From NCBI RefSeq assembly GCF_000024845.1, contig NC_013501.1, positions 2,398,874 to 2,462,873 on the forward strand: a stretch of DNA of 64,000 nt. The letters are read 5' to 3'. Each line of letters opens with the position of its first letter. Position 1 is the stretch's first letter. Both the position numbers and the translations under genes were made by a program. Shown one piece after another: positions 1 to 9,544 of the stretch. The DNA is from Rhodothermus marinus DSM 4252. Lineage in GTDB: Bacteria; Bacteroidota; Rhodothermia; Rhodothermales; Rhodothermaceae. Under the pieces are notes generated by a model that worked only from the letters and a program-made list of their open reading frames with translations, was not told the DNA's origin and made no database searches.

Positions 1-53
1 GTTGCGGTACGCCCGTGCTTTCTCACATGCACGATGATTTCTCAGAAATCGTA

Positions 54-1382
<1,329 letters not shown>

Positions 1383-1543
1383 GGCTTAAAAGGGCACGCC
1401 GCAGGCTTGTTCGGTTACGTTTCCGGGAAAGCGTCGACATTTATCTCCAGACTGGCCGTCCGGGCCAACCGTTCCCGTGTCCGGATAATACAAAACGATG
1501 TCGCCGGAAATGGTTACAGCCCGGTAAAAGACCGACATGCCGC

Positions 1544-2992
1544 TCAGATCAGGGCCGGTTCTGTGTGGGCCGATTCGGCCAGCGTCGTGCGTCCCAGCGG
1601 CTCGCCGAAGAGCGTGGCCGACGTGCAGTCGGTGATGCGCACGCGCACATAGTCGCCGGGACGGAAGTCATGGCGGTCGAAGACCACCATTTTGTTCGTA
1701 TCGGTACGCCCGCAGAGCTGCTCCGGGCTTCGCTTGCTGGGGCCTTCCACCAGCACCGTGTGCACGCGGCCGATCTCCTTGCGGTTGTTCTCCAGCGAGA
1801 TGCGCGTCTGCAGTTCGATAATCTCCTGCAGCCGCCGCTTTTTCACCTCCAGCGGCACGTCGTCTTTGTACTTGCGGGCGGCATAGGTGCCGGGCCGCTC
1901 CGAGTACATGAACATGTAAGCGTGGTCGAAGCGGACTTCTTCCAGGAGCGAGAGCGTATCCCGGTGTTCCTCTTCGGTCTCCCCGCAGAAGCCTGCGATG
2001 ATGTCGGTCGAGAGCGAGATGCCCGGCACGATGCGACGCGCCCGCTCCACCAGCGCCAGGTACTGCTCGCGCGTGTAGGTGCGGCGCATGCGACGGAGCA
2101 CGTCGGTGTTGCCGTGCTGCACGGGCAGGTGGATGTAGTTGCACACGTTGTGCCGCTCGCGGTGCACGTGCAGCAACTCGTCGGAGCAGTCCTTGGGATG
2201 GCTCGTCGAGTAGCGCACGCGCAGTTCCGGCGAGATCAGACTGACGCGGTAGAGCAGTTCCGGGAAGGTGACAACGGTACCGTTTTCCGTGTAGCGGTAC
2301 GAGTTGACGTTCTGGCCCAGGACGGTCACCTCCCGGTAGCCTTCCTCCACCAGGCGGGCACATTCGTCCAGAATGCTCTGCACGGGGCGGCTGCGCTCAC
2401 GTCCGCGCGTGAAGGGCACCACGCAGAAGGCGCACATGTTATCGCAGCCGCGCATGATCGACACGTAGGCCGTCACCCCGTTCGAGTCGTAGCGCACCGG
2501 GGCGATGTCGGCGTAGGTCTCTTCGCGCGAGAGCTGGACGTTGACGGCCGCCTGGCCGGTCGTTTCGGCCTCTTCCAGCAGACGCGGCAGGTCGCGGTAG
2601 GCGTCGGGTCCTACGACCAGATCGACGAGCTGCTCCTCTTCCAGCAGCTTGTGCCGCAGGCGCTCGGCCATGCAGCCCAGCACGCCGATGCGCAGGCCGG
2701 GCCGCTGCTTCCGCTTATGCGCCCGGAAGATGTCGAGCCGGTGCCGGACCTTCTGCTCGGCGTTTTCCCGGATGGCGCACGTGTTGAGCAGCACGACGTC
2801 GGCCTGCTCCGGGTCGCGCGTCAGCCCGTAGCCGTGCGCGCGCAGAATGGCCGCTACGATCTCCGAGTCGGAGACGTTCATCTGGCAGCCGTACGTCTCG
2901 ATGTACACCTTGCGCGCTCCCTCCGCCTCCTCGGCCGTCAGCTTGGGCGCGTCCAGATCGTCGAGAATTTCCAGGTCCTGAATCAGGTTCAT
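1544..2992 (-). CDS. miaB: tRNA-2-methylthio-N6-isopentenyladenosine methylthiotransferase
   Basis: This radical SAM methylthiotransferase adds the 2-methylthio group to i6A37 of tRNAs that read codons starting with U. The N-terminal UPF0004 domain has its three cluster cysteines in YGCQMN, NTCAIR and LGCMAE. The radical SAM motif is [17 protein letters not shown] (CX3CX2C). A TRAM-like C-terminal domain completes a protein of 482 aa, a normal MiaB length. The motifs CNFCVVP-type and GQNVNSY point to MiaB rather than RimO or MtaB. Its start lies 13 bp after the ribE stop codon, so the two genes are probably cotranscribed. Confidence 0.95.
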   Translation of the reverse strand: MNLIQDLEILDDLDAPKLTAEEAEGARKVYIETYGCQMNVSDSEIVAAILRAHGYGLTRDPEQADVVLLNTCAIRENAEQKVRHRLDIFRAHKRKQRPGLRIGVLGCMAERLRHKLLEEEQLVDLVVGPDAYRDLPRLLEEAETTGQAAVNVQLSREETYADIAPVRYDSNGVTAYVSIMRGCDNMCAFCVVPFTRGRERSRPVQSILDECARLVEEGYREVTVLGQNVNSYRYTENGTVVTFPELLYRVSLISPELRVRYSTSHPKDCSDELLHVHRERHNVCNYIHLPVQHGNTDVLRRMRRTYTREQYLALVERARRIVPGISLSTDIIAGFCGETEEEHRDTLSLLEEVRFDHAYMFMYSERPGTYAARKYKDDVPLEVKKRRLQEIIELQTRISLENNRKEIGRVHTVLVEGPSKRSPEQLCGRTDTNKMVVFDRHDFRPGDYVRVRITDCTSATLFGEPLGRTTLAESAHTEPALI

Positions 2993-3005
2993 AACCCACC
3001 GCGTC

Positions 3006-3644
3006 TTAAGCGCTTTCCAGCGGGGAAGATGAACGCAGGGCGACGGCCTTCGGGTCCCGGCCGTGCGTCAGCCAGCCGATCACATATTTGCCGATCATGT
3101 CGAATTCGAGATTGACCGGCGTGCCCGGCTGCCAGGTCGAAACGTTCGTCTTCCGGAACGTGTGGGGGATGATGGCCACCGTAAGTGTTTCCTCTTCGAG
3201 GCGGGCCACGGTCAGGCTGATGCCGTCGATCGCAATGGAGCCGGTGGGAATCAGGTACGGGCGAAACGCCCGGGGAAAGCGGATGCGGTAAAGGCGATCG
3301 GTTTCCTCCACCTCGACGGACACCACCTCGCCGGTGGTATCAACATGGCCCTGCACGAAGTGGCCGTCCAACCGGCCGTCGGCGGGCAGTGCCCGTTCCA
3401 GGTTGACGGGCATGCCGTCGGTCAGGCGTCCCAGCGTCGTCTTGCGCAGCGTCTCTTCCACCACTTCGACGGTGAACGTCTGCGCATCGGCCGCTACCAC
3501 GGTCAGACAGACCCCGTTGACGGCCACGCTCTGGTCAGGACGTAACGCGCCGGCAAAATTTGCCCGGATCGTCAGCCGTCGTCCGCCGCCCAGCGGATCA
3601 ATCCGGGCAATCTGCCCCACTTCTTCGATGATACCGGTAAACAT
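3006..3644 (-). CDS. ribE: riboflavin synthase, alpha chain
   Basis: Riboflavin synthase dismutates two molecules of 6,7-dimethyl-8-ribityllumazine to riboflavin. The 212-aa protein starts with the diagnostic [10 protein letters not shown] and has two lumazine-binding barrel repeats, the first ending near VNLERAL and the second near [12 protein letters not shown]. Conserved elements include [11 protein letters not shown] in repeat 1, GHFVQGHVD in the middle and [11 protein letters not shown] in repeat 2. It is first in a probable ribE-miaB transcript. The divergent HDOD gene starts 117 bp away. The upstream region shows no FMN riboswitch core. Confidence 0.95.
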   Translation of the reverse strand: MFTGIIEEVGQIARIDPLGGGRRLTIRANFAGALRPDQSVAVNGVCLTVVAADAQTFTVEVVEETLRKTTLGRLTDGMPVNLERALPADGRLDGHFVQGHVDTTGEVVSVEVEETDRLYRIRFPRAFRPYLIPTGSIAIDGISLTVARLEEETLTVAIIPHTFRKTNVSTWQPGTPVNLEFDMIGKYVIGWLTHGRDPKAVALRSSSPLESA

Positions 3645-3761
3645 TGCAATCCGGGCATATTTATTGTTTGCCCTACCCGTTGTAGCGTTGGGGTACCGTA
3701 AGCGGTGGGGGAAGTTTCGGGTGCATGTTTACCTGCCGGATAGATCAGTTTATCGTGCACG

Positions 3762-4955
3762 ATGTCGAACGCGATTCCTGAATATATCTACGAAAGTGTC
3801 CGTTCGTTGCCACCGCTACCGGCCGCCGTCGAACGCCTGCTGGCCATGTCGCGGGAGCCGGAGGTAGATTTTCGGAAAGTATCGCAGGTCATCGAGTCGG
3901 ATCCGGCGCTGACCGCCCGCATTCTTCGGGCGGCCAACTCGGCCTTCTATGGCGTTTCGCGGCGCGTGCAGACGGTGCGGCAGGCCGTCGTGCTACTGGG
4001 CCACGAAGTGGTGATCAACCTGGCGCTGGGCGTTTCGGTGCTCAACCTGAAGCGCAACCTGCTCAAGCAGTGGCCCGGAGATCCGGCCGCCTTCTGGCGC
4101 CATAGCCTGAGCGTAGCCCTGATGGCCCGCGAGCTGGCCCGCCAGCTCAAGCTGACCGACACCGAAGGCGCCTTCGTGGCGGGACTGCTGCACGACATCG
4201 GCAAACTGGTGCTGCTTTCCCACCACGGGGTCGTGTACGCGCAGACGCTGCTGGCCGCCCGCCAGAGTTCCGATCCGCTCTACCTGCTGGAACGCGAACT
4301 GTTTGAAGTGGACCACGCCGCCGCCGGCTATGCGCTGTGCCAGCACTGGAACCTGCCCGAAGCGCTGGCGCAGGCCGTCGCCGAACACCACGCCGACGAG
4401 CCGCCCGCCAGTGGCACCATTGCCGAACTCGTCTACGACGCCAACGAACTGATCAAACGGCTGGGACTGGGCGACAGCGGCAACGCCTTTACCACGCTTC
4501 GGACCGGTCCGCTACCGCCGCATCGCCGCCTCACGTTCGACCGCCTGCAGGAGCTTGTCCGGCAACTTATCTCCGAACTGGAACACACCGAAGCCATCCT
4601 GGAAGGCCCCTCCCACCGGGATACGCTCCCCACGCTTCCGGCCCGCTCGCGCGGAACGGTCCACCTGCATCTGCGCGATCCTCAGATGGTTGACCTGCTG
4701 CGCGTGGTGCTCTGGGCGATGGGTTACGAAGCCGTCGTGATCGGCGACGCCGAGTCTTCTCCGGCTTCCTCCCCCCGTCTGCTGGGACTGATCGCCGACA
4801 CGTCGATTCCGGCCACGCGGCGCTTTGCCTACGAGCAGCACGGCATTCCGGTGCTGACCGAGCTGTTTCCGCCGCATACGCCGCACGTGGACCTTGCTGC
4901 GCTGCGTCGGCGGCTGGTGCAGGCCTTCAATCACCAGACCACCGCAGCCTCCTGA
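3762..4955 (+). CDS. HDOD domain signalling protein
   Basis: This cytoplasmic protein has an HDOD domain (a degenerate HD phosphohydrolase-like fold) at about residues 12-210. It is recognised from LPPLPAAVERLL, the IESDPALTARILRAANSAFYG segment and LLHDIGKLVL, which retains HD. HDOD proteins usually act in signalling or stress control rather than as enzymes. The last 100 residues form a separate alpha/beta segment, resembling a receiver-like fold, that I cannot name. It stands between the two riboflavin genes but on the opposite strand, and converges on ribD with only 3 bp between stop codons, so no terminator fits there. Confidence 0.8.
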   Translation: MSNAIPEYIYESVRSLPPLPAAVERLLAMSREPEVDFRKVSQVIESDPALTARILRAANSAFYGVSRRVQTVRQAVVLLGHEVVINLALGVSVLNLKRNLLKQWPGDPAAFWRHSLSVALMARELARQLKLTDTEGAFVAGLLHDIGKLVLLSHHGVVYAQTLLAARQSSDPLYLLERELFEVDHAAAGYALCQHWNLPEALAQAVAEHHADEPPASGTIAELVYDANELIKRLGLGDSGNAFTTLRTGPLPPHRRLTFDRLQELVRQLISELEHTEAILEGPSHRDTLPTLPARSRGTVHLHLRDPQMVDLLRVVLWAMGYEAVVIGDAESSPASSPRLLGLIADTSIPATRRFAYEQHGIPVLTELFPPHTPHVDLAALRRRLVQAFNHQTTAAS

Positions 4956-4958
4956 GCA

Positions 4959-6065
4959 TCAGCCCGCGCGGCTATAGCCCAGAAACAGCAGGTCTTCGCC
5001 GACCTCCACCCATCGATGCGCCTCGAAGCGTGGTCCTTCGTCCACCGCGCGCACGCCCAGATCGTTCAGCAGCGGCACGCCCTCTCCGAAAAGACGCGGC
5101 GCGATGAACAGGAAAAAGCGATCGACCAGCCCCTGCCGGAACAGCGCCGTGGCCAGACGAGGACCGGCCTCGACGAGCAGGGATTGCAGGGGGCGGCCGT
5201 CAGGCCCGCCTTCGCGTCCCAGTCGTTCCAGCAGGGCCTCCAGATCGAGGTGTCCATCCCGAAGCGGGAGCGTCCAGACGCGACCGCCTGCCTGCTGCAG
5301 CAAAGCGGCATAGGCCGGTCGCGCACCGGGTCCGACGATGGCCAGCGTGCGGGCAGCCTGTTCGTCGGTGAACAGCCGGAGCGTCGGCGGCAGGCCGCCG
5401 GTCCGGTCCAGCACGATCCGCACCGGTTGGCGTCCTTCGACGTGCCGCACGGTCAGCGCCGGATCGTCGGCGGCCGCCGTGCCACTACCCACCAGCACCC
5501 CGTCGAGCACGGCCCGCCAGCAATGCACCAGCTTTCGCGCCCGCTCTCCCGAGATCCAGCGCGACTGGCCCGTGCGCGTGGCGACAAACCCGTCGAGCGT
5601 CTGTGCCATCTTGAGCGTGACCAGCGGCCGCCCGGTCTCCACATGGTGCACGAACGCCTCGTTGAATCGGCGGCAGGCCGCCTCCAGCACGCCCACTTCC
5701 ACCTGCACGCCATGCGCCCGCAGCCGGGCGATCCCCCGTCCGGCCACCTGCGGAAACGGATCGACCATGCCCACGACCACGCGGGGAATCCCGTGCGTGA
5801 TGATAAAATCGGCGCAGGGTGGCGTTTTGCCGTAATGGGCGCAGGGCTCCAGGTTGACGTACAGCGTGGCCCGGCGCAGTGCTTCGGGGCCGTGGCGCCG
5901 CAACGCTTCCTCGATGGCCACCCGCTCGGCATGCGGTCCCCCGTAACGGTCATGCCAGCCCTCGGCCAGCACCTGCCCGTCGGTGTCCACCAGCACGGCC
6001 CCCACCATGGGATTCGGGCTGACGCGGCCGGCTCCACGAAAAGCCAGCTCCAGACAGCGCACCAT
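4959..6065 (-). CDS. ribD: bifunctional riboflavin deaminase/reductase RibD
   Basis: RibD deaminates 2,5-diamino-6-ribosylamino-pyrimidinone 5'-phosphate and then reduces the ribosyl side chain. The N-terminal CMP/dCMP deaminase-like domain has the zinc motifs HAERVAIEEAL and NLEPCAHYGKTPPC. The C-terminal RibD reductase domain starts near RPLVTLKMAQTLDGFVA and includes the substrate and NADPH region DGVLVGSGTAAADDP. I chose the ATG at 6065 (MVRCLELAFRGAGRVSPNP), because the longer reading from 6140 overlaps the upstream gene by 49 bp. Homologues often start about 8 residues further upstream, where only a CTG is available, so the start is uncertain. It is the last gene of a three-gene operon. 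Confidence 0.92.
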   Translation of the reverse strand: MVRCLELAFRGAGRVSPNPMVGAVLVDTDGQVLAEGWHDRYGGPHAERVAIEEALRRHGPEALRRATLYVNLEPCAHYGKTPPCADFIITHGIPRVVVGMVDPFPQVAGRGIARLRAHGVQVEVGVLEAACRRFNEAFVHHVETGRPLVTLKMAQTLDGFVATRTGQSRWISGERARKLVHCWRAVLDGVLVGSGTAAADDPALTVRHVEGRQPVRIVLDRTGGLPPTLRLFTDEQAARTLAIVGPGARPAYAALLQQAGGRVWTLPLRDGHLDLEALLERLGREGGPDGRPLQSLLVEAGPRLATALFRQGLVDRFFLFIAPRLFGEGVPLLNDLGVRAVDEGPRFEAHRWVEVGEDLLFLGYSRAG

Positions 6066-6091
6066 GAAGCGCTCGGCCTCGGTGCGTGCCG

Positions 6092-6718
6092 TCAGATCTC
6101 CCGGATGTAGTCCGGCCGCGAGGGCCCATCCAGCATCCATTGCTCGAAATAGAAACGTTCTTCGCTGCGTGCTTTCTGATACGGCACCAGGAAACGCCGC
6201 ACGTCCGGCACAGGATGCGCCTGCAGTGCCGCCTTCAGTCGCTCCAGTAGCGGCTCCGGGGCAAACAGGTGCCAGTCGTACCCGTGATGGGCCGGCTCAC
6301 GCAGCGCCACCAGACAGCCGGCATCCAGCAGGCGGCGCAGCACCGGCAGCCGGCCCTGATCGTCCGCCGTGGCCAGCGGCGCCGGATCGACCGGCAACAG
6401 CTCCGAGGTAACGCCTACCAGCGCCGCCGTTTCGGCGGGCGCCTCGAGTACCGACGACAGCGCCTCGGCCGCAAGCGGCCGTATCGATCCCGACGGAGTC
6501 ACCTGCCACCGATGCGGCCAGCGCTGCAACAGCGAAAGGAGCGCCGGGAGAAAGGCGTCCGAGCGCAGGGCCGTCAGCCCGATGCGCAGCGTATCCAGAT
6601 CCGTTCCGGCCAGATAAAGGCGATAGTAGTAGGGGGTGTCGGGCGGCGCCGGCCAGACGAACGCGTCCGGTTCCAGCGCAGCCGGCTCCTCGTAGAATAC
6701 TTTGAGGATCTGCGTCAC
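6092..6718 (-). CDS. hypothetical protein, 208 aa
   Basis: I do not recognise this protein. It is soluble, with no signal peptide or membrane segment, and rich in Leu, Ala, Pro and Arg. Hydrophobic residues fall in an alternating pattern typical of an alpha/beta fold, and it ends in a charged aromatic stretch (EERFYFEQWMLDG). Its ATG overlaps the stop of the membrane-anchored gene before it by four bases, and its stop is 26 bp before the ribD start. The context suggests translation from one message with both, but gives no function. Confidence 0.7.
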   Translation of the reverse strand: MTQILKVFYEEPAALEPDAFVWPAPPDTPYYYRLYLAGTDLDTLRIGLTALRSDAFLPALLSLLQRWPHRWQVTPSGSIRPLAAEALSSVLEAPAETAALVGVTSELLPVDPAPLATADDQGRLPVLRRLLDAGCLVALREPAHHGYDWHLFAPEPLLERLKAALQAHPVPDVRRFLVPYQKARSEERFYFEQWMLDGPSRPDYIREI

Positions 6719-7809
6719 GACGTCGGTGTGGTGGTGATTTCGGACGATTCCGGTTTGCGATCGGCCTGCAACCGGGCCATTACGCTGCGGGCCAGCGCGG
6801 GCAGGTAGGCTTCGGAGCCGTCGGCGGCATGGCGCACGATAGCATGGCTGCGCGGAATGATCATATCCACGCGCTCGACGCTACAGAGCCACACGCGCAC
6901 CTGCGTCGGATCGATTTCGGGCGGCAAGAGCAGATCGGCCGTGAAGCCCGGCGGAATCACGCAGTCCATTGGCTGCTGCCAGTCGCCCGCCTCGATTTTC
7001 TGCACAAAAAGCATCTGGCGGCCTTCGTGGTGCACGCTCAGCCGACGGCCTTCGAGCCGGATCTGCAGGCCATCAAGGCGTGCCTCGTCCGGCCGGTAGG
7101 GCGCCAGTGGCAGCGGTGCGGCATCGTAAGGCTGCGCGTAGGCATCGACGATCTCCAGAAACTGGCTGGTGTAGTCCTTCAACCAGCCACAGTAGCTGAC
7201 CGTGCGTCCCTGACGGTTGACTTCGACCACCACCTGACGGAACAGGTGGGCTTCCAGCAGCGGATCGAACGCATGGCCCACCTGTCCGATCACCTCGCTG
7301 GAGAGCGCCCGCACCTGCGCCTCCGGCGAGCCGCTCAGGACGGCCGCGCCGGGGCGCCGTGCCCTGACCGCGCCGATGATCAGGCCAATTCCTTCCAGCA
7401 ACGCATCACGCACCATGCCCACCCAGTTGCGCAGCTGGCGTCCGATGCGCCGCCAGAGGCCGGGATTGACGGTTCGGGCGATGATGGCCTCCCGGCGCCG
7501 CTGCGCCTCGGGCGTCAGCCCTTCGGCATACCGGTAGAGCGCCTCCATCGCCTCGAATTGATCCCGGTAGAAGATGAAGGAGCGTTCCAGATGGCCGGCC
7601 GGTGCTACGACGGGCGTCTCGTATTCGATCTCGATGCCGGTGGGATAGACGCAGGCCCGTCCCCACACCAGATCGCCGCCCTGCTCGGCCAGCGTCACGG
7701 TAAAGCCGTCGAAGTCGCGCAGACAGCGATCGCGCCGCCGACTCCGGATCAGCGCCAGCACCGTGGCCAGCGCCAGCAACGTCAGCAACGTCCACAGCGT
7801 GGCATCCAT
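6715..7809 (-). CDS. membrane-anchored hypothetical protein, 364 aa
   Basis: The function is unknown. A single N-terminal transmembrane helix at about residues 3-21 is followed by RSRRRDR, so the positive-inside rule places the remaining 340 residues in the cytoplasm. That part has a possible beta-rich start (about 30-75), a helical middle with a second hydrophobic stretch (ALLEGIGLIIGAV, about 138-150) and a beta-rich C-terminal half. It is the first gene of the operon with the 208-aa protein (ATGA overlap) and ribD. It diverges from the small exported protein at 8012. Confidence 0.7.
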   Translation of the reverse strand: MDATLWTLLTLLALATVLALIRSRRRDRCLRDFDGFTVTLAEQGGDLVWGRACVYPTGIEIEYETPVVAPAGHLERSFIFYRDQFEAMEALYRYAEGLTPEAQRRREAIIARTVNPGLWRRIGRQLRNWVGMVRDALLEGIGLIIGAVRARRPGAAVLSGSPEAQVRALSSEVIGQVGHAFDPLLEAHLFRQVVVEVNRQGRTVSYCGWLKDYTSQFLEIVDAYAQPYDAAPLPLAPYRPDEARLDGLQIRLEGRRLSVHHEGRQMLFVQKIEAGDWQQPMDCVIPPGFTADLLLPPEIDPTQVRVWLCSVERVDMIIPRSHAIVRHAADGSEAYLPALARSVMARLQADRKPESSEITTTPTS

Positions 7810-8011
7810 GGCCTGCTCGGCTTATCCCGCGCGGCGCTGCACACGACACCCCGGGATCAAGGTTCCTCCTTTCCGGCAACCGATTCGTTACGAGACAGGT
7901 CGATACAACACCCTGCTGAAAAATATTCCGTTTTACTCTTGACAGTACTCGTTTTTTTTTAGCTTCCGCCATGTAACCTTTTGGAATCTTTCAACCAAAC
8001 CCGTCAGCGCC

Positions 8012-8230
8012 ATGGTGGGCAAACGTACACTCCGATGGGCCGGGCTTATCGCCACACTGATTTTGCTGCTCAGCTGGCTTCCACTGCCCATTCCTTCCCC
8101 CACGAGCAGCACCGTTCCTGACGCCTGTGCAGACGGTTCCTGCTGTCCACACGGCGGTGTTTGCAGTCTGGATGGTATTCATTACCTGAACCACGATTAC
8201 CATCCAGGCCCTTGTGAAAAAACCCAGTAA
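8012..8230 (+). CDS. small cysteine-containing exported protein
   Basis: This is a 72-aa protein with a basic N-terminus (MVGKRTLR), a hydrophobic helix WAGLIATLILLLSWLPL acting as signal peptide or anchor, and a short exported region with five cysteines (DACADGSCCPHGGVC and GPCEK). It lies 3 bp upstream of a beta-propeller lipoprotein gene. In Bacteroidota, short Cys-containing NVEAL-type secreted proteins are often found next to 6-bladed beta-propeller lipoproteins, and this pair has the same layout. I see no clear NVEAL sequence, so the resemblance is by size, cysteine pattern and neighbourhood only. Confidence 0.65.
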   Translation: MVGKRTLRWAGLIATLILLLSWLPLPIPSPTSSTVPDACADGSCCPHGGVCSLDGIHYLNHDYHPGPCEKTQ

Positions 8231-8233
8231 ACT

Positions 8234-9325
8234 ATGCGCTTCTGCAAATGGCTTCTGTTGATTACCAGTTTACTGGGATGCCGTACCGGGGTGCCGCAGG
8301 CGGTAGGTGAAGGGCAAACAGCGCCCCGGTCATTTGGCATACGTACCTTCACCTACCGCACCGACACCCTGGATACCCTGAAAGGGACCGTATGGTTTGA
8401 CGGCCCGACGCTGGGCCGCCCTGCCGATCTGTTATTTGTTGGATCCTTTCTGGTCGTAGGGGACCAGGCTCTGGCTCCAGCAATCCACCTGTTTCGTTGG
8501 CCAGAAGGTACCTACCTGCAGGGCATCGGCCAACCTGGCGAAGGGCCGGGCGAATTTCGAAGTGTGGCGAAACTCCTACGCGATCCGCAAACACCCAATC
8601 GCGCTTTCTGGGTATACGATCTAACCGCAATGCGTTTTACGCGCTATCTTTTGACCGATTCAGCGGCAGTTCTGGATCGCCAGATTACGCAACAGGAAGG
8701 CTTAGCGTTGTTCTCTCCGGAATGGGTGGGCGATTCCTTACTGGTCAGTCCGGCCATCATGGCCTATCGAGGCCGGCTAAGCGTATTGAACGCACAGGGT
8801 GCCCTGATCCGTACCATTGGCCCCACACCTCCTAACCCTAAGCGCCAGTTCGTTCCGCTGCCCGTGCTACAACATGCCTATCATGCCAGCCTGGCCTACG
8901 AACCCACTCGTCAGGCCCTGGTAGTGGCTGATTTTTACACGGATCGGATCGAAGTATACGATGTATCTGGCCGCACAATCGGTCAGATCAGTGGACCAGA
9001 ACACTTTCCCCCCGTCTTCGAAGTCGAGCAGGTGCGAGGCCAATTTGTCAAGGCTTCTACCGACGAAACCCGGCATGCTTACATTGATGTGATAACAACG
9101 CCGCAGTATATCTTCGCGCTTTATTCGGGAAAATTCTGGCCGGAGGAGCTCTCATGGCATGGTTTCTATATCCATGAGTTTGATTGGTCTGGCAAGCTGG
9201 TTCGAGCCTTTGCGCTCCCTGTCCCCACTTTGCAGATAGTTTTGACACCTGATGGTAAAGCGCTGCTGGGAAGTGTCGAAGAACCCGAACCGGCCCTTTA
9301 CTATTTTTCCCTTCCTGTAAAATGA
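8234..9325 (+). CDS. 6-bladed beta-propeller lipoprotein
   Basis: The 363-aa protein has a lipoprotein signal (MRFCKWLLLITSLLGC, lipobox LLGC), so it should be lipid-anchored outside the inner membrane. The rest alternates beta-strand stretches with propeller-like blade motifs: LFRWPEGTYLQGIGQPGEGPGEF, DPQTPNRAFWVYDLT, NAQGALIRTIG, DRIEVYDVSGRTIGQI and FDWSGKLVRAF. The G-x-G-x-GPGEF signature is typical of Bacteroidota 6-bladed beta-propeller proteins. It is translated together with the small Cys-containing protein upstream. Its binding partner or ligand is unknown. Local base composition is lower in GC than in the flanking genes, which may mean recent acquisition. Confidence 0.75.
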   Translation: MRFCKWLLLITSLLGCRTGVPQAVGEGQTAPRSFGIRTFTYRTDTLDTLKGTVWFDGPTLGRPADLLFVGSFLVVGDQALAPAIHLFRWPEGTYLQGIGQPGEGPGEFRSVAKLLRDPQTPNRAFWVYDLTAMRFTRYLLTDSAAVLDRQITQQEGLALFSPEWVGDSLLVSPAIMAYRGRLSVLNAQGALIRTIGPTPPNPKRQFVPLPVLQHAYHASLAYEPTRQALVVADFYTDRIEVYDVSGRTIGQISGPEHFPPVFEVEQVRGQFVKASTDETRHAYIDVITTPQYIFALYSGKFWPEELSWHGFYIHEFDWSGKLVRAFALPVPTLQIVLTPDGKALLGSVEEPEPALYYFSLPVK

Positions 9326-9408
9326 AATGCATTAAAAAGCCCGTGAGCGACGCTTTCCGAGGGGGAACCCGTAGGCGTTTCATTGCATTGTATGGCGTGC
9401 TTTGCCAC

Positions 9409-9481
9409 TGCCCGGTAGCTTAACTGGCAGAGCACCTGACTCTGGATCAGGGGGTTGGAGGTTCGAGTCCTCCCCGGGCAG
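9409..9481 (+). tRNA. tRNA-Gln (CTG)
   Basis: A full cloverleaf can be drawn. The acceptor stem TGCCCGG pairs with CCGGGCA, the D stem is GCTT/GAGC, and the anticodon stem CCTGA/TCAGG holds loop CTCTGGA with anticodon CTG. The T arm GGAGG-TTCGAGT-CCTCC is complete. The discriminator is G and the CCA end is not encoded. It reads the Gln codon CAG. A strong bidirectional terminator follows within 10 bp. Confidence 0.95.
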
Positions 9482-9490
9482 CCTGAAAAG

Positions 9491-9527
9491 AAAAAGGCGA
9501 CGCGCAATTTCGACGCGTCGCCTTTTT
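9491..9527. terminator. bidirectional rho-independent terminator
   Basis: A perfect 14-bp inverted repeat (AAAAAGGCGACGCG and its complement) surrounds a 9-base loop, with T-runs on both strands. It can end the tRNA-Gln transcript on the plus strand and the beta-glucosidase transcript on the minus strand. Confidence 0.9.
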
Positions 9528-9544
9528 CTTTTTCGGATTTCGTC

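Noticed and set aside
3645-3761. FMN riboswitch upstream of ribE
   Set aside because: No RFN core is visible in the 117 bp between the divergent genes.
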